Shown here piece after piece: positions 1-6,855 of a stretch of 9,291 nt of DNA. A model generated the notes under the pieces. That model saw only the letters and a program-made list of their open reading frames with translations. It did no database searches and had not been told where the DNA came from. Numbering within the stretch: position 1 is the stretch's first letter; each line of letters begins with the position of its first letter. The translations under genes were made by a program, and so were the position numbers. Origin of the DNA: Roseimaritima sp. (GTDB lineage Bacteria > Planctomycetota > Planctomycetia > Pirellulales > Pirellulaceae); contig SLFV01000396.1 of the NCBI GenBank assembly GCA_007124075.1, positions 1 through 9,291 of the forward strand, read 5' to 3'.

Positions 1-49
1 CAATGTTTGTTAGTAAATCCCAATCAATGACTGTCTTTCTCATTTTCAT
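1..49 (-). CDS. Possible 5' end of an unknown gene, cut by the window edge
   Basis: On the minus strand an ATG at 49-47 opens a frame that stays open to the edge and reads MKMRKTVIDWDLLTNI. A second ATG lies two codons in. A purine-rich GGGGGAAG lies a few bases upstream (about 61-54) and is a reasonable ribosome binding site. The gene would be co-directional with the beta-propeller-like gene, 78 bp beyond its stop, so the two may be co-transcribed. Sixteen residues are too few to assign a family. Chance occurrence of such a short open frame is quite possible; the Shine-Dalgarno-like sequence is the main support. Confidence 0.4.
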   Translation of the reverse strand, partial: MKMRKTVIDWDLLTNI

Positions 50-127
50 TCGTCTTCCCCCGTCCCGCCCCACGGAAATCGCTGGCAAAGATGTGTCAGG
101 AAGGGAAAGGGATTAAATCGCTGCCGT

Positions 128-1420
128 TTACTTCCGCCGCAGAATCGGGCGGAGGTCGAGCAGGTGCAGTTGTCGCCCTTCGTCCTGGAAGGGTGCGTCG
201 ATGCAGATCCACTCGCCGCTACGACTAAGTCGAGGGTGCGTGTCGATGCGCCATTCTCCCTTGTACTGCGGAGGCAGGTGAAAGTCACCAAGGTCAAATC
301 GTTTACCGCTTTCGACGTGAAATAAATGCGGTGTTTGCATCCGCTGGGCACCTTTGGGGTAGGTGTCGTTCAGGATCCATTGCTTGCCCGGCAAATAAAG
401 CAGGTGGCCGCTGCTGTCCAGCACGTCCTTGCCGATTTGCTGCACGTGACCGCCGCCGGGTTTGTCCTGGAACAGAAAATTGCCCCAACGATCTTCGCCA
501 AGCCAATGGCGAGATTGCGAAAGGATATGCTGCGGATCGCGCCAGATAAAGTGCGACGCAAAGCCATTGGGAATCACGATGCGGATGTCGCTGCCATCGG
601 GATTGGCGGTGATCATTCGCGTCAGCCGATTGCCTGCAGGGTATTGCCAGCGATGCAGCGCGATGAAGCGACTGCCGTCGGGAGAGAATAGCAGGTGATT
701 GAAATAGTGTTTCGCTGCGGGATCAGGCGTAGGGATTTCGCCGATCTGGGCGATTTGGTTCAGCGAAATGATCAGCGTCGATTCGCCCGTTTCCAAATCA
801 ACGCGGAAAATGCCGGTTTCGTCAGGCATCAAGTCATCGGCATAAGGATCGGGAGGACCTGCATAACCGTACCCGGGACGAACGTCCTGGATGCGACGGA
901 AATCGGCGGTCACCGCCGATTTACCGTCCGGGCTGACCGAGTAAATCGGATGCGGGATTGTCCGTCGTTGTCCACTAAACGCATTGATAATGTGGCAGAC
1001 AAAACGGTCGCCTTCGCGATCGTTCCACAGCACCTCGGAATCGGAACCTGGCCGCCATTGCAGCATGCATCCCTGCTGCCAGTTCCAGGCCCGACTTTCG
1101 CCCAGTTCAATCCAGCGATTGGCGTCCTGCAGGTCGATCATGCCGATCTTGATAACGTCGTCGGGCCCAGGGGAGCGGCTTTCGAAATCGACCTGCATGG
1201 AAAGCACATAGCGATCGGTCGGATCAAACTGGAACTTGTCGTAATAGCCGAACCAGTGATGCAGCGGTCCGCGAGTGATCACGTGGACCGGCACCGGACC
1301 GACCGCCTCGTCACCGTCGCTCGCAGGCAACAGCCCTGCATACGATAGGCACGCACACAGCGAAAAGCGCCAAACCGCCCGCAACGCTACCCACAAATTC
1401 GAATCGGTGATCCAGCTCAT
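128..1420 (-). CDS. Exported beta-propeller-like protein of unknown function
   Basis: The 430-residue product has no function I can name. An N-terminal stretch with arginines (residues 14 and 18) followed by a hydrophobic run to about residue 32 looks like a signal peptide, with possible cleavage near ASDG, so the protein is probably exported. The rest has repeated strand-turn elements typical of TolB/WD40-like propellers: VSPDG at 162-166, FSPDG at 245-249 and a related SRSGEW near the C-terminus. Conspicuous aromatic, probably family-specific segments are HHWFGYYDKFQFDP (54-67) and WNWQQGCMLQW (112-122). Oligogalacturonate lyase-like propellers are one possible fold relative, but I see no catalytic motif to support a lyase. 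ATG 1420 is preferred because GAGAGAG lies 7 bases upstream; an in-frame TTG at 1426 would sit almost on that site. The gene diverges from the phosphoesterase gene. Confidence 0.8.
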   Translation of the reverse strand: MSWITDSNLWVALRAVWRFSLCACLSYAGLLPASDGDEAVGPVPVHVITRGPLHHWFGYYDKFQFDPTDRYVLSMQVDFESRSPGPDDVIKIGMIDLQDANRWIELGESRAWNWQQGCMLQWRPGSDSEVLWNDREGDRFVCHIINAFSGQRRTIPHPIYSVSPDGKSAVTADFRRIQDVRPGYGYAGPPDPYADDLMPDETGIFRVDLETGESTLIISLNQIAQIGEIPTPDPAAKHYFNHLLFSPDGSRFIALHRWQYPAGNRLTRMITANPDGSDIRIVIPNGFASHFIWRDPQHILSQSRHWLGEDRWGNFLFQDKPGGGHVQQIGKDVLDSSGHLLYLPGKQWILNDTYPKGAQRMQTPHLFHVESGKRFDLGDFHLPPQYKGEWRIDTHPRLSRSGEWICIDAPFQDEGRQLHLLDLRPILRRK

Positions 1421-1474
1421 GTACAATCTCTCTCGTTGCCAGGAAGGTCCAATGCGCTATCCGTCAGAAGCCGC

Positions 1475-1480
1475 ATTGTA
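1475..1480 (-). promoter_or_regulatory. Possible -10 element of the beta-propeller gene
   Basis: Read on the minus strand this hexamer is TACAAT, a 5/6 match to the sigma-70 -10 consensus. It lies about 55 bases upstream of the ATG at 1420. No good -35 hexamer is present 16-18 bases further upstream, so this is a weak call. Confidence 0.25.
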
Positions 1481-1565
1481 CCTGAAAAATGCAGCGAAGT
1501 TTCCTTGACCGAATGATAGCCGCCGGACGATTTCTCGCGGTCCTTCTACTTCGAATTCCGCATGC

Positions 1566-1594
1566 TTCGAATGGAGGTCACTTTCTGATATCAT
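1566..1594 (+). promoter_or_regulatory. Candidate sigma-70-like promoter of the phosphoesterase gene
   Basis: TTCGAA (1566-1571, 3/6 to the -35 consensus) is followed after 17 bases by TATCAT (1589-1594, 5/6 to TATAAT). TGA directly before the -10 fits an extended -10 (TGn). Transcription would start near 1601, leaving a leader of about 58 bases before the ATG at 1659. The -35 box lies in the second of two CTTCGAAT copies (1549-1556 and 1565-1572). This is pattern matching only; planctomycete promoters are not well defined. Confidence 0.4.
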
Positions 1595-1658
1595 AGGGTG
1601 ATTCTCAAGCGTCGCCTTCCGTACATCCCCTCCACGGTACTTTTAAGAGGTTCCACCC

Positions 1659-2576
1659 ATGCCGGTCCATGCCCTCCCGCTCTCGCGACGAAGCTTTCTC
1701 ACTGGAACCGTGGCCGGAACCGCAAGCCTGGCGATGCTGCAGCCGACCTGGGCAGCAGACTCCGCAAACAATCCGAACTTTCTGGCCCTCCTCTCCGACA
1801 CCCATATTCCTAACACTCCCGATGTCACCGCCCGTGACACCAACATGACCCGGAACCTAAAGCAGGTGGTGCGGGAGTTGGTTGCCTTGAAGTCCAAACC
1901 AGCCGGGGTCATTATCAACGGCGACTGCGCCTACCTAAAGGGACTTGCTGAAGACTATGCGAACTTAGCAAACTGCGTGGCGCCCATCGTGGAATCGGGA
2001 CTTCCTTTGCACCTGACGATGGGGAATCACGATGACCGCAGTCCGTTGTATGCCGCCTTAGCCGGCCAAAAACCAGAGCGTCCGCTGGTTGATTCCAAGC
2101 ATGTCAGCGTACTGGAAACACCCCATGCGAACCTCTTTCTGCTCGATACGCTGACCGAAGTGAACGTCGTCACTGGCAAACTTGGCTCGGCCCAGCGGCA
2201 GTGGCTTGCGCAGGCGCTTGACGCCCACGCAGATAAACCCGCGATTATCGTAGCGCATCACAATCCGCAGTTTGCCCCGCCCGCGGAAGGTGCCCGCTGG
2301 ACCGGGATGCAAGACACGGCCGAATTCTTCGATCTCATAACCAGCCGCCAACAGGTCAAGGCGTATATCTTTGGACACTCCCATAACTGGTCGGTTACCA
2401 AATCGGGTGACTTGCACCTGATCAACCTCCCGCCGGTAGCGTACGTGTTTGGGGAAGGCAAACCCAACGGATGGGTGCAAGCGGAATTGCACACGGATGG
2501 GGTGTCGCTGCAATTGCACACCATCTCCGCAGCACACCCACAAAACGGGGAACAGGTTCACCTAGCCTGGCGCTAA
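1659..2576 (+). CDS. Tat-exported calcineurin-like metallophosphoesterase
   Basis: The 305-residue protein carries the five metal-binding blocks of the calcineurin-like phosphoesterase superfamily in order: D47-x-H49 (SDTH), G88-D89, G122-N-H-D125 (GNHD), H200/H201 (AHHNP) and G239-H-S-H242. These form a di-metal site that hydrolyses phosphomonoesters or phosphodiesters. The layout resembles the CpdA/class III cyclic-nucleotide phosphodiesterase subgroup, but the substrate cannot be read from sequence. The N-terminus SRRSFLTG (9-16) followed by a hydrophobic stretch and an AWA-like end near residue 33 is a good twin-arginine signal, so it should act outside the cytoplasm in folded form. AAGAGG at 1645-1650, 8 bases before the ATG, supports the start. 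It is transcribed away from the propeller gene and appears monocistronic or leads into the hydrolase gene 58 bp downstream. Confidence 0.9.
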   Translation: MPVHALPLSRRSFLTGTVAGTASLAMLQPTWAADSANNPNFLALLSDTHIPNTPDVTARDTNMTRNLKQVVRELVALKSKPAGVIINGDCAYLKGLAEDYANLANCVAPIVESGLPLHLTMGNHDDRSPLYAALAGQKPERPLVDSKHVSVLETPHANLFLLDTLTEVNVVTGKLGSAQRQWLAQALDAHADKPAIIVAHHNPQFAPPAEGARWTGMQDTAEFFDLITSRQQVKAYIFGHSHNWSVTKSGDLHLINLPPVAYVFGEGKPNGWVQAELHTDGVSLQLHTISAAHPQNGEQVHLAWR

Positions 2577-2601
2577 GCCAATTGGCGGTATGCGATACAA
2601 T
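2577..2601 (+). promoter_or_regulatory. Palindrome and possible -10 before the nucleoside hydrolase gene
   Basis: Directly after the phosphoesterase stop lies the perfect 10-bp palindrome GCCAATTGGC (2577-2586), followed by TACAAT at 2596-2601, a 5/6 match to a -10 box placed 33 bases before the GTG at 2635. The -35 position is unremarkable. A regulator bound at the palindrome would sit in the -35/-10 spacer, which makes it a possible operator. It could also be chance. Confidence 0.25.
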
Positions 2602-2634
2602 CTCTCCGTTACCCCCTTAACTTCCGGAATTTGA

Positions 2635-3822
2635 GTGGTGCTAAAGTCGTCCCCGCCAAGCAACGCGAGTCCAATCAGCGACCAAGGGACTTGTCCTCTG
2701 CCCCGAGCTCTCCCGGTCGTTCCCGCCCCCGAAGACGGGAAGGGACGAATCCATCATCCCCTTTCGATCAAAGCCGCGGCAAATCCATCGCTTTCCCTGC
2801 ATGAATTGCTACCGCTACTTATTGGTTTGGCGTGTGCCGTTTGGTTTGACGTTCCGGTTGTCGCTCAATCTCCCGTGCCGTTGATTTATGATACCGATAT
2901 GGGCAATGACTGCGACGACGTGTTAGCGTTGGGGATGATCCATGCGCTGCAAAGCCGGGGTGAGTGCGAGCTGTTGGCGGTGACGATTACGAAAGACCAC
3001 CCCCTGGCCGCGCCGTTTACCGATGCCGTCAATACCTTTTACGGGCGTGGCGATATTCCAATCGGCGTTTGTCGCAGTGGGGTCACGCCGGAGCAGGGGC
3101 GTTTTTTGGGCATGGCCGCCGATCGCGAAAAATACCCGCACGACTTGACCTCCGGTGACGATGCGCCCGCCGCCGTGGCGGTGCTGCGAAAAACCTTGGC
3201 GGCCGCACAGGACGCGTCGGTCGTAATTGTGCAGGTGGGCTTTTCAACCAATCTGGCCGATTTGCTCCGTTCCAAGGCCGACCAGCACAGCCAGCAGGAT
3301 GGGGTGGAACTGGTCCGGCAAAAAGTACGCTTGCTAAGCCTGATGGCAGGGGCGTTCCGACAGGTGCCGGGAAAAGGCGGCAAACTGGGCGATCATCGTG
3401 AATACAATGTGGTCAAGGACATTCCGGCCGCGCGTGCAATCGCCGCGTATTGGCCCACGGAAATGGTCTGGAGCGGGTTCGAAATCGGTTTGGCGTTGCC
3501 GTATCCGCATCGCAGCATCCTGCACGACTTTGGCTATGTGCCCCACCATCCGCTGTCTGAAGCGTACATCATGTACATGCCACCGCCGCACGATCGACCC
3601 ACATGGGACTTGACCTCGGTGCTGTACGCCGTGCGCCCCGATCACGATTACTTCGCGGTTTCCGACTTGGGCCACGTGTCGGTCGCGGACGATGGTTTGA
3701 CGACTTTTAAGGAAAACGATCAAGGCAAAAGTCGGTACCTAATCCTGCGAGATCAAGACAAGGCCCGCATCACCGAAGCCTTAATGCTGCTGTCCAGCCA
3801 ACCGCCGACCGTGATGCCCTAG
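2635..3822 (+). CDS. Inosine-uridine type nucleoside hydrolase, probably exported
   Basis: This protein belongs to the nucleoside hydrolase family, which splits the N-glycosidic bond of ribonucleosides to give base and ribose using a Ca2+ ion. The diagnostic N-terminal aspartate cluster DTDMGNDCDD is at residues 86-95. A late RPTWDLTSVLYAV segment probably supplies the C-terminal metal aspartate. At 395 residues it is longer than the usual 310-340 because of about 78 residues ahead of the domain. Residues 58-78 (LLPLLIGLACAVWF to VVAQ) look like a signal-peptide core, suggesting export. The GTG at 2635 directly follows an in-frame TGA and is the first possible start, with only a weak GGAA upstream. 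A second GTG is the next codon, and a TTG at 2806 is the other option. The proline-rich residues 7-50 look unlike the rest, so the true start is uncertain. A ribokinase gene follows after 18 bp. Confidence 0.87.
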   Translation: MVLKSSPPSNASPISDQGTCPLPRALPVVPAPEDGKGRIHHPLSIKAAANPSLSLHELLPLLIGLACAVWFDVPVVAQSPVPLIYDTDMGNDCDDVLALGMIHALQSRGECELLAVTITKDHPLAAPFTDAVNTFYGRGDIPIGVCRSGVTPEQGRFLGMAADREKYPHDLTSGDDAPAAVAVLRKTLAAAQDASVVIVQVGFSTNLADLLRSKADQHSQQDGVELVRQKVRLLSLMAGAFRQVPGKGGKLGDHREYNVVKDIPAARAIAAYWPTEMVWSGFEIGLALPYPHRSILHDFGYVPHHPLSEAYIMYMPPPHDRPTWDLTSVLYAVRPDHDYFAVSDLGHVSVADDGLTTFKENDQGKSRYLILRDQDKARITEALMLLSSQPPTVMP

Positions 3823-3840
3823 GATTCGCGAGATCCCGTT

Positions 3841-4788
3841 GTGACCACCAGCCTCATTGCGAAACCGGTCATCACGGTGCTGGGTTCCCTGAATATGGAC
3901 CTCGTTGCTGACTGCACAACGTTGCCGGGCCCAGGGGAAACATTGACCTGCCAACGGTTCGCCGAGAACTTTGGTGGCAAGGGTGCCAACCAGGCCGTGG
4001 CCGCCGCGCGCGCCGGGGGAACGGTCCGGATGCTGGGACGGGTTGGCCAGGATGCCTATGCCGCTCGACTGCTGCAGAACCTGCAAGCCAACCGAGTAGA
4101 TGTTTCCCACGTGTTGCCAACCGCCGCGACGGCCAGCGGCTTGGCCCTGATCGTGGTGAACGACGCGGGAGAAAATCAAATCGTGGTCGTTCCCGGTGCC
4201 AATGGGCAGGTCACTGCGGAGGATGTTCAGCGGGCGGAAACCTGTATCCAGCAAAGTGACTGCTTGGTGGTGCAGCTTGAAGTACCGTTACCGGCGGTGG
4301 TGCGCGGGATCGAACTGGCCAGGCTCCATGGCGTGCGGGTGATCCTAGACCCGGCTCCGGTTCCCTCCGATCCGTTGCCCGACGCCGTGTTTCACGTCGA
4401 TTTCATCTGTCCAAACCAGTCCGAAGCGCAACGTTTAACCGGAGTCGCGGATCAATCGCCAAAATCAATGCGTCAGGCGGTGGACATCCTGCACCGCCGC
4501 GGGGCGAAACGGGTTGCCGTGACAATGGGCCCGCAGGGAACGCTGCTTTCGGGCGACTGCGAACCCGTTATGGTCGAATCAATCACGATCGACGCGGTCG
4601 ACACCACGGGTGCGGGAGATGCCTTTGCTGGCGCGTTGGCGGTCCGCTGGGCAGAAACGGATAACCTGTCGGCAGCTATCCGTTGGGCCAATCTAGCGGG
4701 CGCGTTGGCCGCCTCCGGGCACGGTGCCCAAACCGCGATCGCGCAGCGAACCGAAATCCAGCGTCTTTGGGAAGATTACGGAAGTTAA
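3841..4788 (+). CDS. rbsK: Ribokinase
   Basis: The product phosphorylates D-ribose with ATP to ribose 5-phosphate, feeding the pentose phosphate pathway and PRPP. It is a PfkB-family sugar kinase of 315 residues (E. coli RbsK has 309). The N-terminal LGSLNMD (14-20) holds the asparagine and aspartate expected to bind ribose. GGKGANQAVAAAR (45-57) is PfkB signature 1, and DTTGAGDAFAGAL (254-266) is signature 2 with the anion hole and catalytic base D260. GTG at 3841 is chosen because the only nearby in-frame ATG (residue 19) would remove the ribose-binding asparagine; the ribosome binding site is weak. It lies 18 bp after the nucleoside hydrolase gene and was probably co-transcribed with it. 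Other PfkB kinases are possible, but the GGKGAN and N-x-D pattern fits ribokinase best. Confidence 0.9.
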   Translation: MTTSLIAKPVITVLGSLNMDLVADCTTLPGPGETLTCQRFAENFGGKGANQAVAAARAGGTVRMLGRVGQDAYAARLLQNLQANRVDVSHVLPTAATASGLALIVVNDAGENQIVVVPGANGQVTAEDVQRAETCIQQSDCLVVQLEVPLPAVVRGIELARLHGVRVILDPAPVPSDPLPDAVFHVDFICPNQSEAQRLTGVADQSPKSMRQAVDILHRRGAKRVAVTMGPQGTLLSGDCEPVMVESITIDAVDTTGAGDAFAGALAVRWAETDNLSAAIRWANLAGALAASGHGAQTAIAQRTEIQRLWEDYGS

Positions 4789-4795
4789 CACCCAC

Positions 4796-4814
4796 CATTG
4801 CATTGCATTGCATT
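4796..4814. repeat. CATTG pentanucleotide tandem repeat
   Basis: Three full CATTG units plus a partial CATT begin eight bases after the ribokinase stop codon. The repeat is outside any coding frame. Such a short array may vary in unit number by slippage, but nothing shows a function. Confidence 0.8.
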
Positions 4815-5023
4815 TCCTGAATTCATGTGCGATCGAGTGTTGCCTTCGACGCCGCTTCCCACCGGGGCGGAGACAGGTACATTTGCACACGTATTCCGCC
4901 GTGAAATCTAATGGCCGGACTGGCGATTGGCGTACATTGCGGACGTTCAACATTGTCAACCGACCTCCAGCGGATAACCCCGGTGACTGACGATAGCCCC
5001 TGTACATTGCTCGTTGTTGAAAT

Positions 5024-5053
5024 TTGGCCACCTCGCTGACCGAAGGCTACAAT
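5024..5053 (+). promoter_or_regulatory. Candidate sigma-70-like promoter upstream of msrB
   Basis: TTGGCC (5024-5029, 4/6 to the -35 consensus) is separated by 18 bases from TACAAT (5048-5053, 5/6 to the -10). The predicted leader to the GTG at 5198 is about 140 bases and contains small inverted repeats. This is consensus matching only. Confidence 0.35.
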
Positions 5054-5197
5054 GAACGGTTGGCAGGCAGAAACACAACTCTACCTCGGCTGGCGCTTCC
5101 GCGGCAGGAATAACTGCCTGGGGGGCCGGAGGCCTGTTTGCTGCGCTCGCCTGAAAAAGCTTGGCTGAATTATTTCGACGATTTGGGAGAGTTCCAC

Positions 5198-5779
5198 GTG
5201 GTTCGACGAAATCATTTCACACGACGTACACTACTGAATTGGACCGCCTTATCACTGTGCGGGCTGATCTCTAGACGGCATGCGTTTGGACAACAAACGA
5301 GGGAGCTTTCCGACAGCCCCAACGGCATCGACGGCCTAGATTTTGAAATCCCGGAATTCAAACCACTAAGCCGCGCGGCACTGCGTCGCAAATTAAACGC
5401 GATGCAGTACAAAGTAACCCAACTGGAAGGGACCGAGCCAGCATTCAATAACATATATTGGAACAACAAACAGATCGGCTTGTACCGCTGCGTCATTTGC
5501 CAACACCCCTTGTTCACATCGGCGACGAAATTTGAATCCGGAACCGGCTGGCCCAGCTTTTTCGCCCCGGTTCATCCGAACGTCGTCCGTTCAAAAATTG
5601 ATCGCAAAATGGCCTACCCTCGGGTTGAGATCCATTGTGCCCGCTGCCGGGCGCATCTTGGACATGTGTTTGATGATGGTCCTGCACCAACGGGAAAACG
5701 TTACTGCATGAACAGTGCTTCGCTTCAATTTGAAGAAATGGAACTTCCCAGTTCCGCTGCCAACAGGGCGGAACCGTAA
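5198..5779 (+). CDS. msrB: Peptide-methionine (R)-S-oxide reductase, Tat-targeted
   Basis: MsrB reduces the R epimer of methionine sulfoxide in oxidised proteins. The domain (about residues 57-180) shows [14 protein letters not shown] (70-83), zinc cysteines C98-x-x-C101 and C147-x-x-C150, SGTGWPSFF (114-122), and RYCMNS (168-173) with catalytic C170. At GTGWPSF many relatives have GCGWPSF; that cysteine, which can resolve the sulfenic acid, is Thr116 here, and no other spare cysteine is visible in the mature part. The start chosen is GTG 5198 because GGGAGAG (5185-5191) lies 6 bases upstream; a longer frame to TTG 5138 has no such site. From GTG the product is 193 residues with a twin-arginine-like leader (TRRTLLN at 8-14, then a hydrophobic run), so export to repair envelope proteins is inferred. 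The rnhA gene follows 131 bp downstream. Confidence 0.9.
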   Translation: MVRRNHFTRRTLLNWTALSLCGLISRRHAFGQQTRELSDSPNGIDGLDFEIPEFKPLSRAALRRKLNAMQYKVTQLEGTEPAFNNIYWNNKQIGLYRCVICQHPLFTSATKFESGTGWPSFFAPVHPNVVRSKIDRKMAYPRVEIHCARCRAHLGHVFDDGPAPTGKRYCMNSASLQFEEMELPSSAANRAEP

Positions 5780-5910
5780 TTTCTGGGCATCCCGCTGGAT
5801 GCCGACACCTTACCATCGCGTTCGGCTACCCGTGGACGCTCCGGGGTCGTTTGGTTTACCGTGTGACAACATCACGCCATCCCCATGCAATTCAACGACA
5901 CGATCACCGT

Positions 5911-6396
5911 ATGCCCGACTTACCCGCCAACAAGCCCGACACGACCTACGTGCAACTATTTACCGACGGTGGCTGTAGCGGCAATCCGGGCCCGGGGGGC
6001 TGGGCCTATATCTTGCGCGACTGCCGCACCGGCAAGGAACGCCAGGGGAGTGGTGCGGAGCGTCAAACCACCAACAATCAAATGGAATTAACCGCCGTGA
6101 TCGCCGGACTTCAAGCTTTGAAACGACCGTGTCACGTAACCCTATTCTCTGACAGCAATTACGTTGGCCAAGGGATAACGCAGTGGATGGCGGGTTGGAA
6201 AAAAAGAGGCTGGCAACGTTCCGAGCGAGGGAGTCTGAAGCCTGTCAAAAACGTTGAATTATGGCAACGCCTGGACAAATTAATGCAGCTACATCAAGTG
6301 ATCTTTGAACATGTGAAAGGGCACAGTGGCCACGAAGAGAACGAACGATGCGACCAATTGGCCGTGGCAGCTTACCAAAAGTATCTTGTCCGCTAG
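5911..6396 (+). CDS. rnhA: Ribonuclease HI
   Basis: This cytoplasmic endonuclease cuts the RNA strand of RNA-DNA hybrids, removing primers and R-loops. At 161 residues it is close to the E. coli enzyme (155). All catalytic residues are present: D19 in [15 protein letters not shown]59 in TTNNQMEL, D81 in SDSNYV, H138 in VKGHSGH, and D148 in ENERCD. The basic handle segment WKKRGWQRS (96-104) that aids hybrid binding is also intact. ATG 5911 places the first strand about 13 residues in, as expected. An in-frame TTG at 5851 would add 20 residues unlike the family. No clear ribosome binding site precedes the ATG. It lies downstream of msrB on the same strand, with no obvious functional link to it. 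Confidence 0.94.
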   Translation: MPDLPANKPDTTYVQLFTDGGCSGNPGPGGWAYILRDCRTGKERQGSGAERQTTNNQMELTAVIAGLQALKRPCHVTLFSDSNYVGQGITQWMAGWKKRGWQRSERGSLKPVKNVELWQRLDKLMQLHQVIFEHVKGHSGHEENERCDQLAVAAYQKYLVR

Positions 6397-6496
6397 CACG
6401 TTAACGAACCATTTCCCGGCCGCGATGCTCACTATTTTCAAAAAAACGCCGACGAAACCTCGCTCAACCGCCCAATCCGTCTTGCCCCGACGGGAG

Positions 6497-6540
6497 TGAT
6501 CGTTAAACTTCTCGCTTGTTCGGAACGATTTAACCGATCA
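6497..6540. repeat. Imperfect inverted repeat upstream of the tRNA cluster
   Basis: TGATCGTTAAA (6497-6507) and TTTAACCGATCA (6529-6540) are complementary over 11 bp with one bulged C, separated by 21 bases. The right arm ends 12 bases before the first tRNA-Thr. It could be an operator or promoter element in DNA, or a hairpin in the tRNA precursor. No T-run follows, so it is not an intrinsic terminator. I could not place a convincing promoter for the tRNA-tuf operon here. Confidence 0.5.
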
Positions 6541-6552
6541 ATCACCAAACGG

Positions 6553-6625
6553 GCCAGCGTAGCTCAGTTGGCAGAGCAACTGATTTGTAATCAGTAGGTC
6601 GTGGGTTCGAGGCCCTCCGCTGGCT
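6553..6625 (+). tRNA. tRNA-Thr, anticodon TGT
   Basis: A full cloverleaf is present: acceptor GCCAGCG pairs with CGCTGGC (6618-6624), the D stem is GCTC/GAGC, and anticodon stem ACTGA/TCAGT flanks loop TTTGTAA with TGT at 6586-6588, decoding ACA. The T loop is TTCGAGG. The T stem GTGGG/CCCTC has one T-T mismatch (6602 with 6616). CCA is not encoded. It is the first gene of a tRNA-tuf cluster and corresponds in position to E. coli thrU. Confidence 0.96.
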
Positions 6626-6680
6626 TTCCTCTTGGCACACCGGTCGGGGGCGAGGGAGATTGGTAGACGCGAACAACCCA

Positions 6681-6762
6681 GGGGGGTTGCCCGAGTGGTT
6701 AAAGGGGGCGGATTGTAAATCCGCTGGCTTAGCCTACATAGGTTCGAATCCTATACCCCCCA
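6681..6762 (+). tRNA. tRNA-Tyr, anticodon GTA
   Basis: This is a class II tRNA. The acceptor of six G plus T pairs with ACCCCCC (6755-6761). The anticodon stem GCGGA/TCCGC flanks TTGTAAA with GTA at 6715-6717. A 13-base variable arm (6725-6737) has a small GGC/GCC stem, as expected for bacterial tRNA-Tyr. The T arm ATAGG-TTCGAAT-CCTAT is perfect. The discriminator is A6762, and CCA is not encoded. Position corresponds to E. coli tyrU. Confidence 0.96.
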
Positions 6763-6855
6763 TACATTGGTTCTGGAAGCCCTGTATTCTACTTTACAGC
6801 GTTCTCCGGAGTCGTTATGAATGCGATCGACTTGTGATTCGTGGCCGAAATCCGT

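Larger units (their letters stand above)
4789..5197. other. Intergenic stretch without a convincing gene
   Basis: This region between rbsK and msrB holds a short CATTG tandem repeat right after the rbsK stop, a possible msrB promoter at 5024-5053, and small inverted repeats near 5102-5134 (for example GGCAG/CTGCC around GAATAA). The decamers CGTACATTGC (4931) and TGTACATTGC (5001) are near-identical. No T-run terminator and no credible coding frame is visible on either strand. The in-frame upstream extension of msrB to TTG 5138 lacks a ribosome binding site. Confidence 0.6.

Noticed and set aside
695..1348. Plus-strand open frame of 217 codons opposite the propeller-like gene
   Set aside because: The minus-strand frame has a start site, signal peptide and repeated motifs; this one has none.
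3334..3723. Minus-strand open frame opposite the nucleoside hydrolase
   Set aside because: It is a shadow of the hydrolase; no motif or ribosome binding site.
5052..5168. Small plus-strand ORF of 38 codons before msrB
   Set aside because: Its ATG overlaps the proposed -10 box, it has no ribosome binding site, and its composition (many R, G and C residues) is not protein-like.
6503..6544. Sigma-70 promoter for the tRNA-tuf operon
   Set aside because: Candidate pairs such as TTAAAC or TTGTTC with downstream hexamers match the -10 consensus poorly at allowed spacings.
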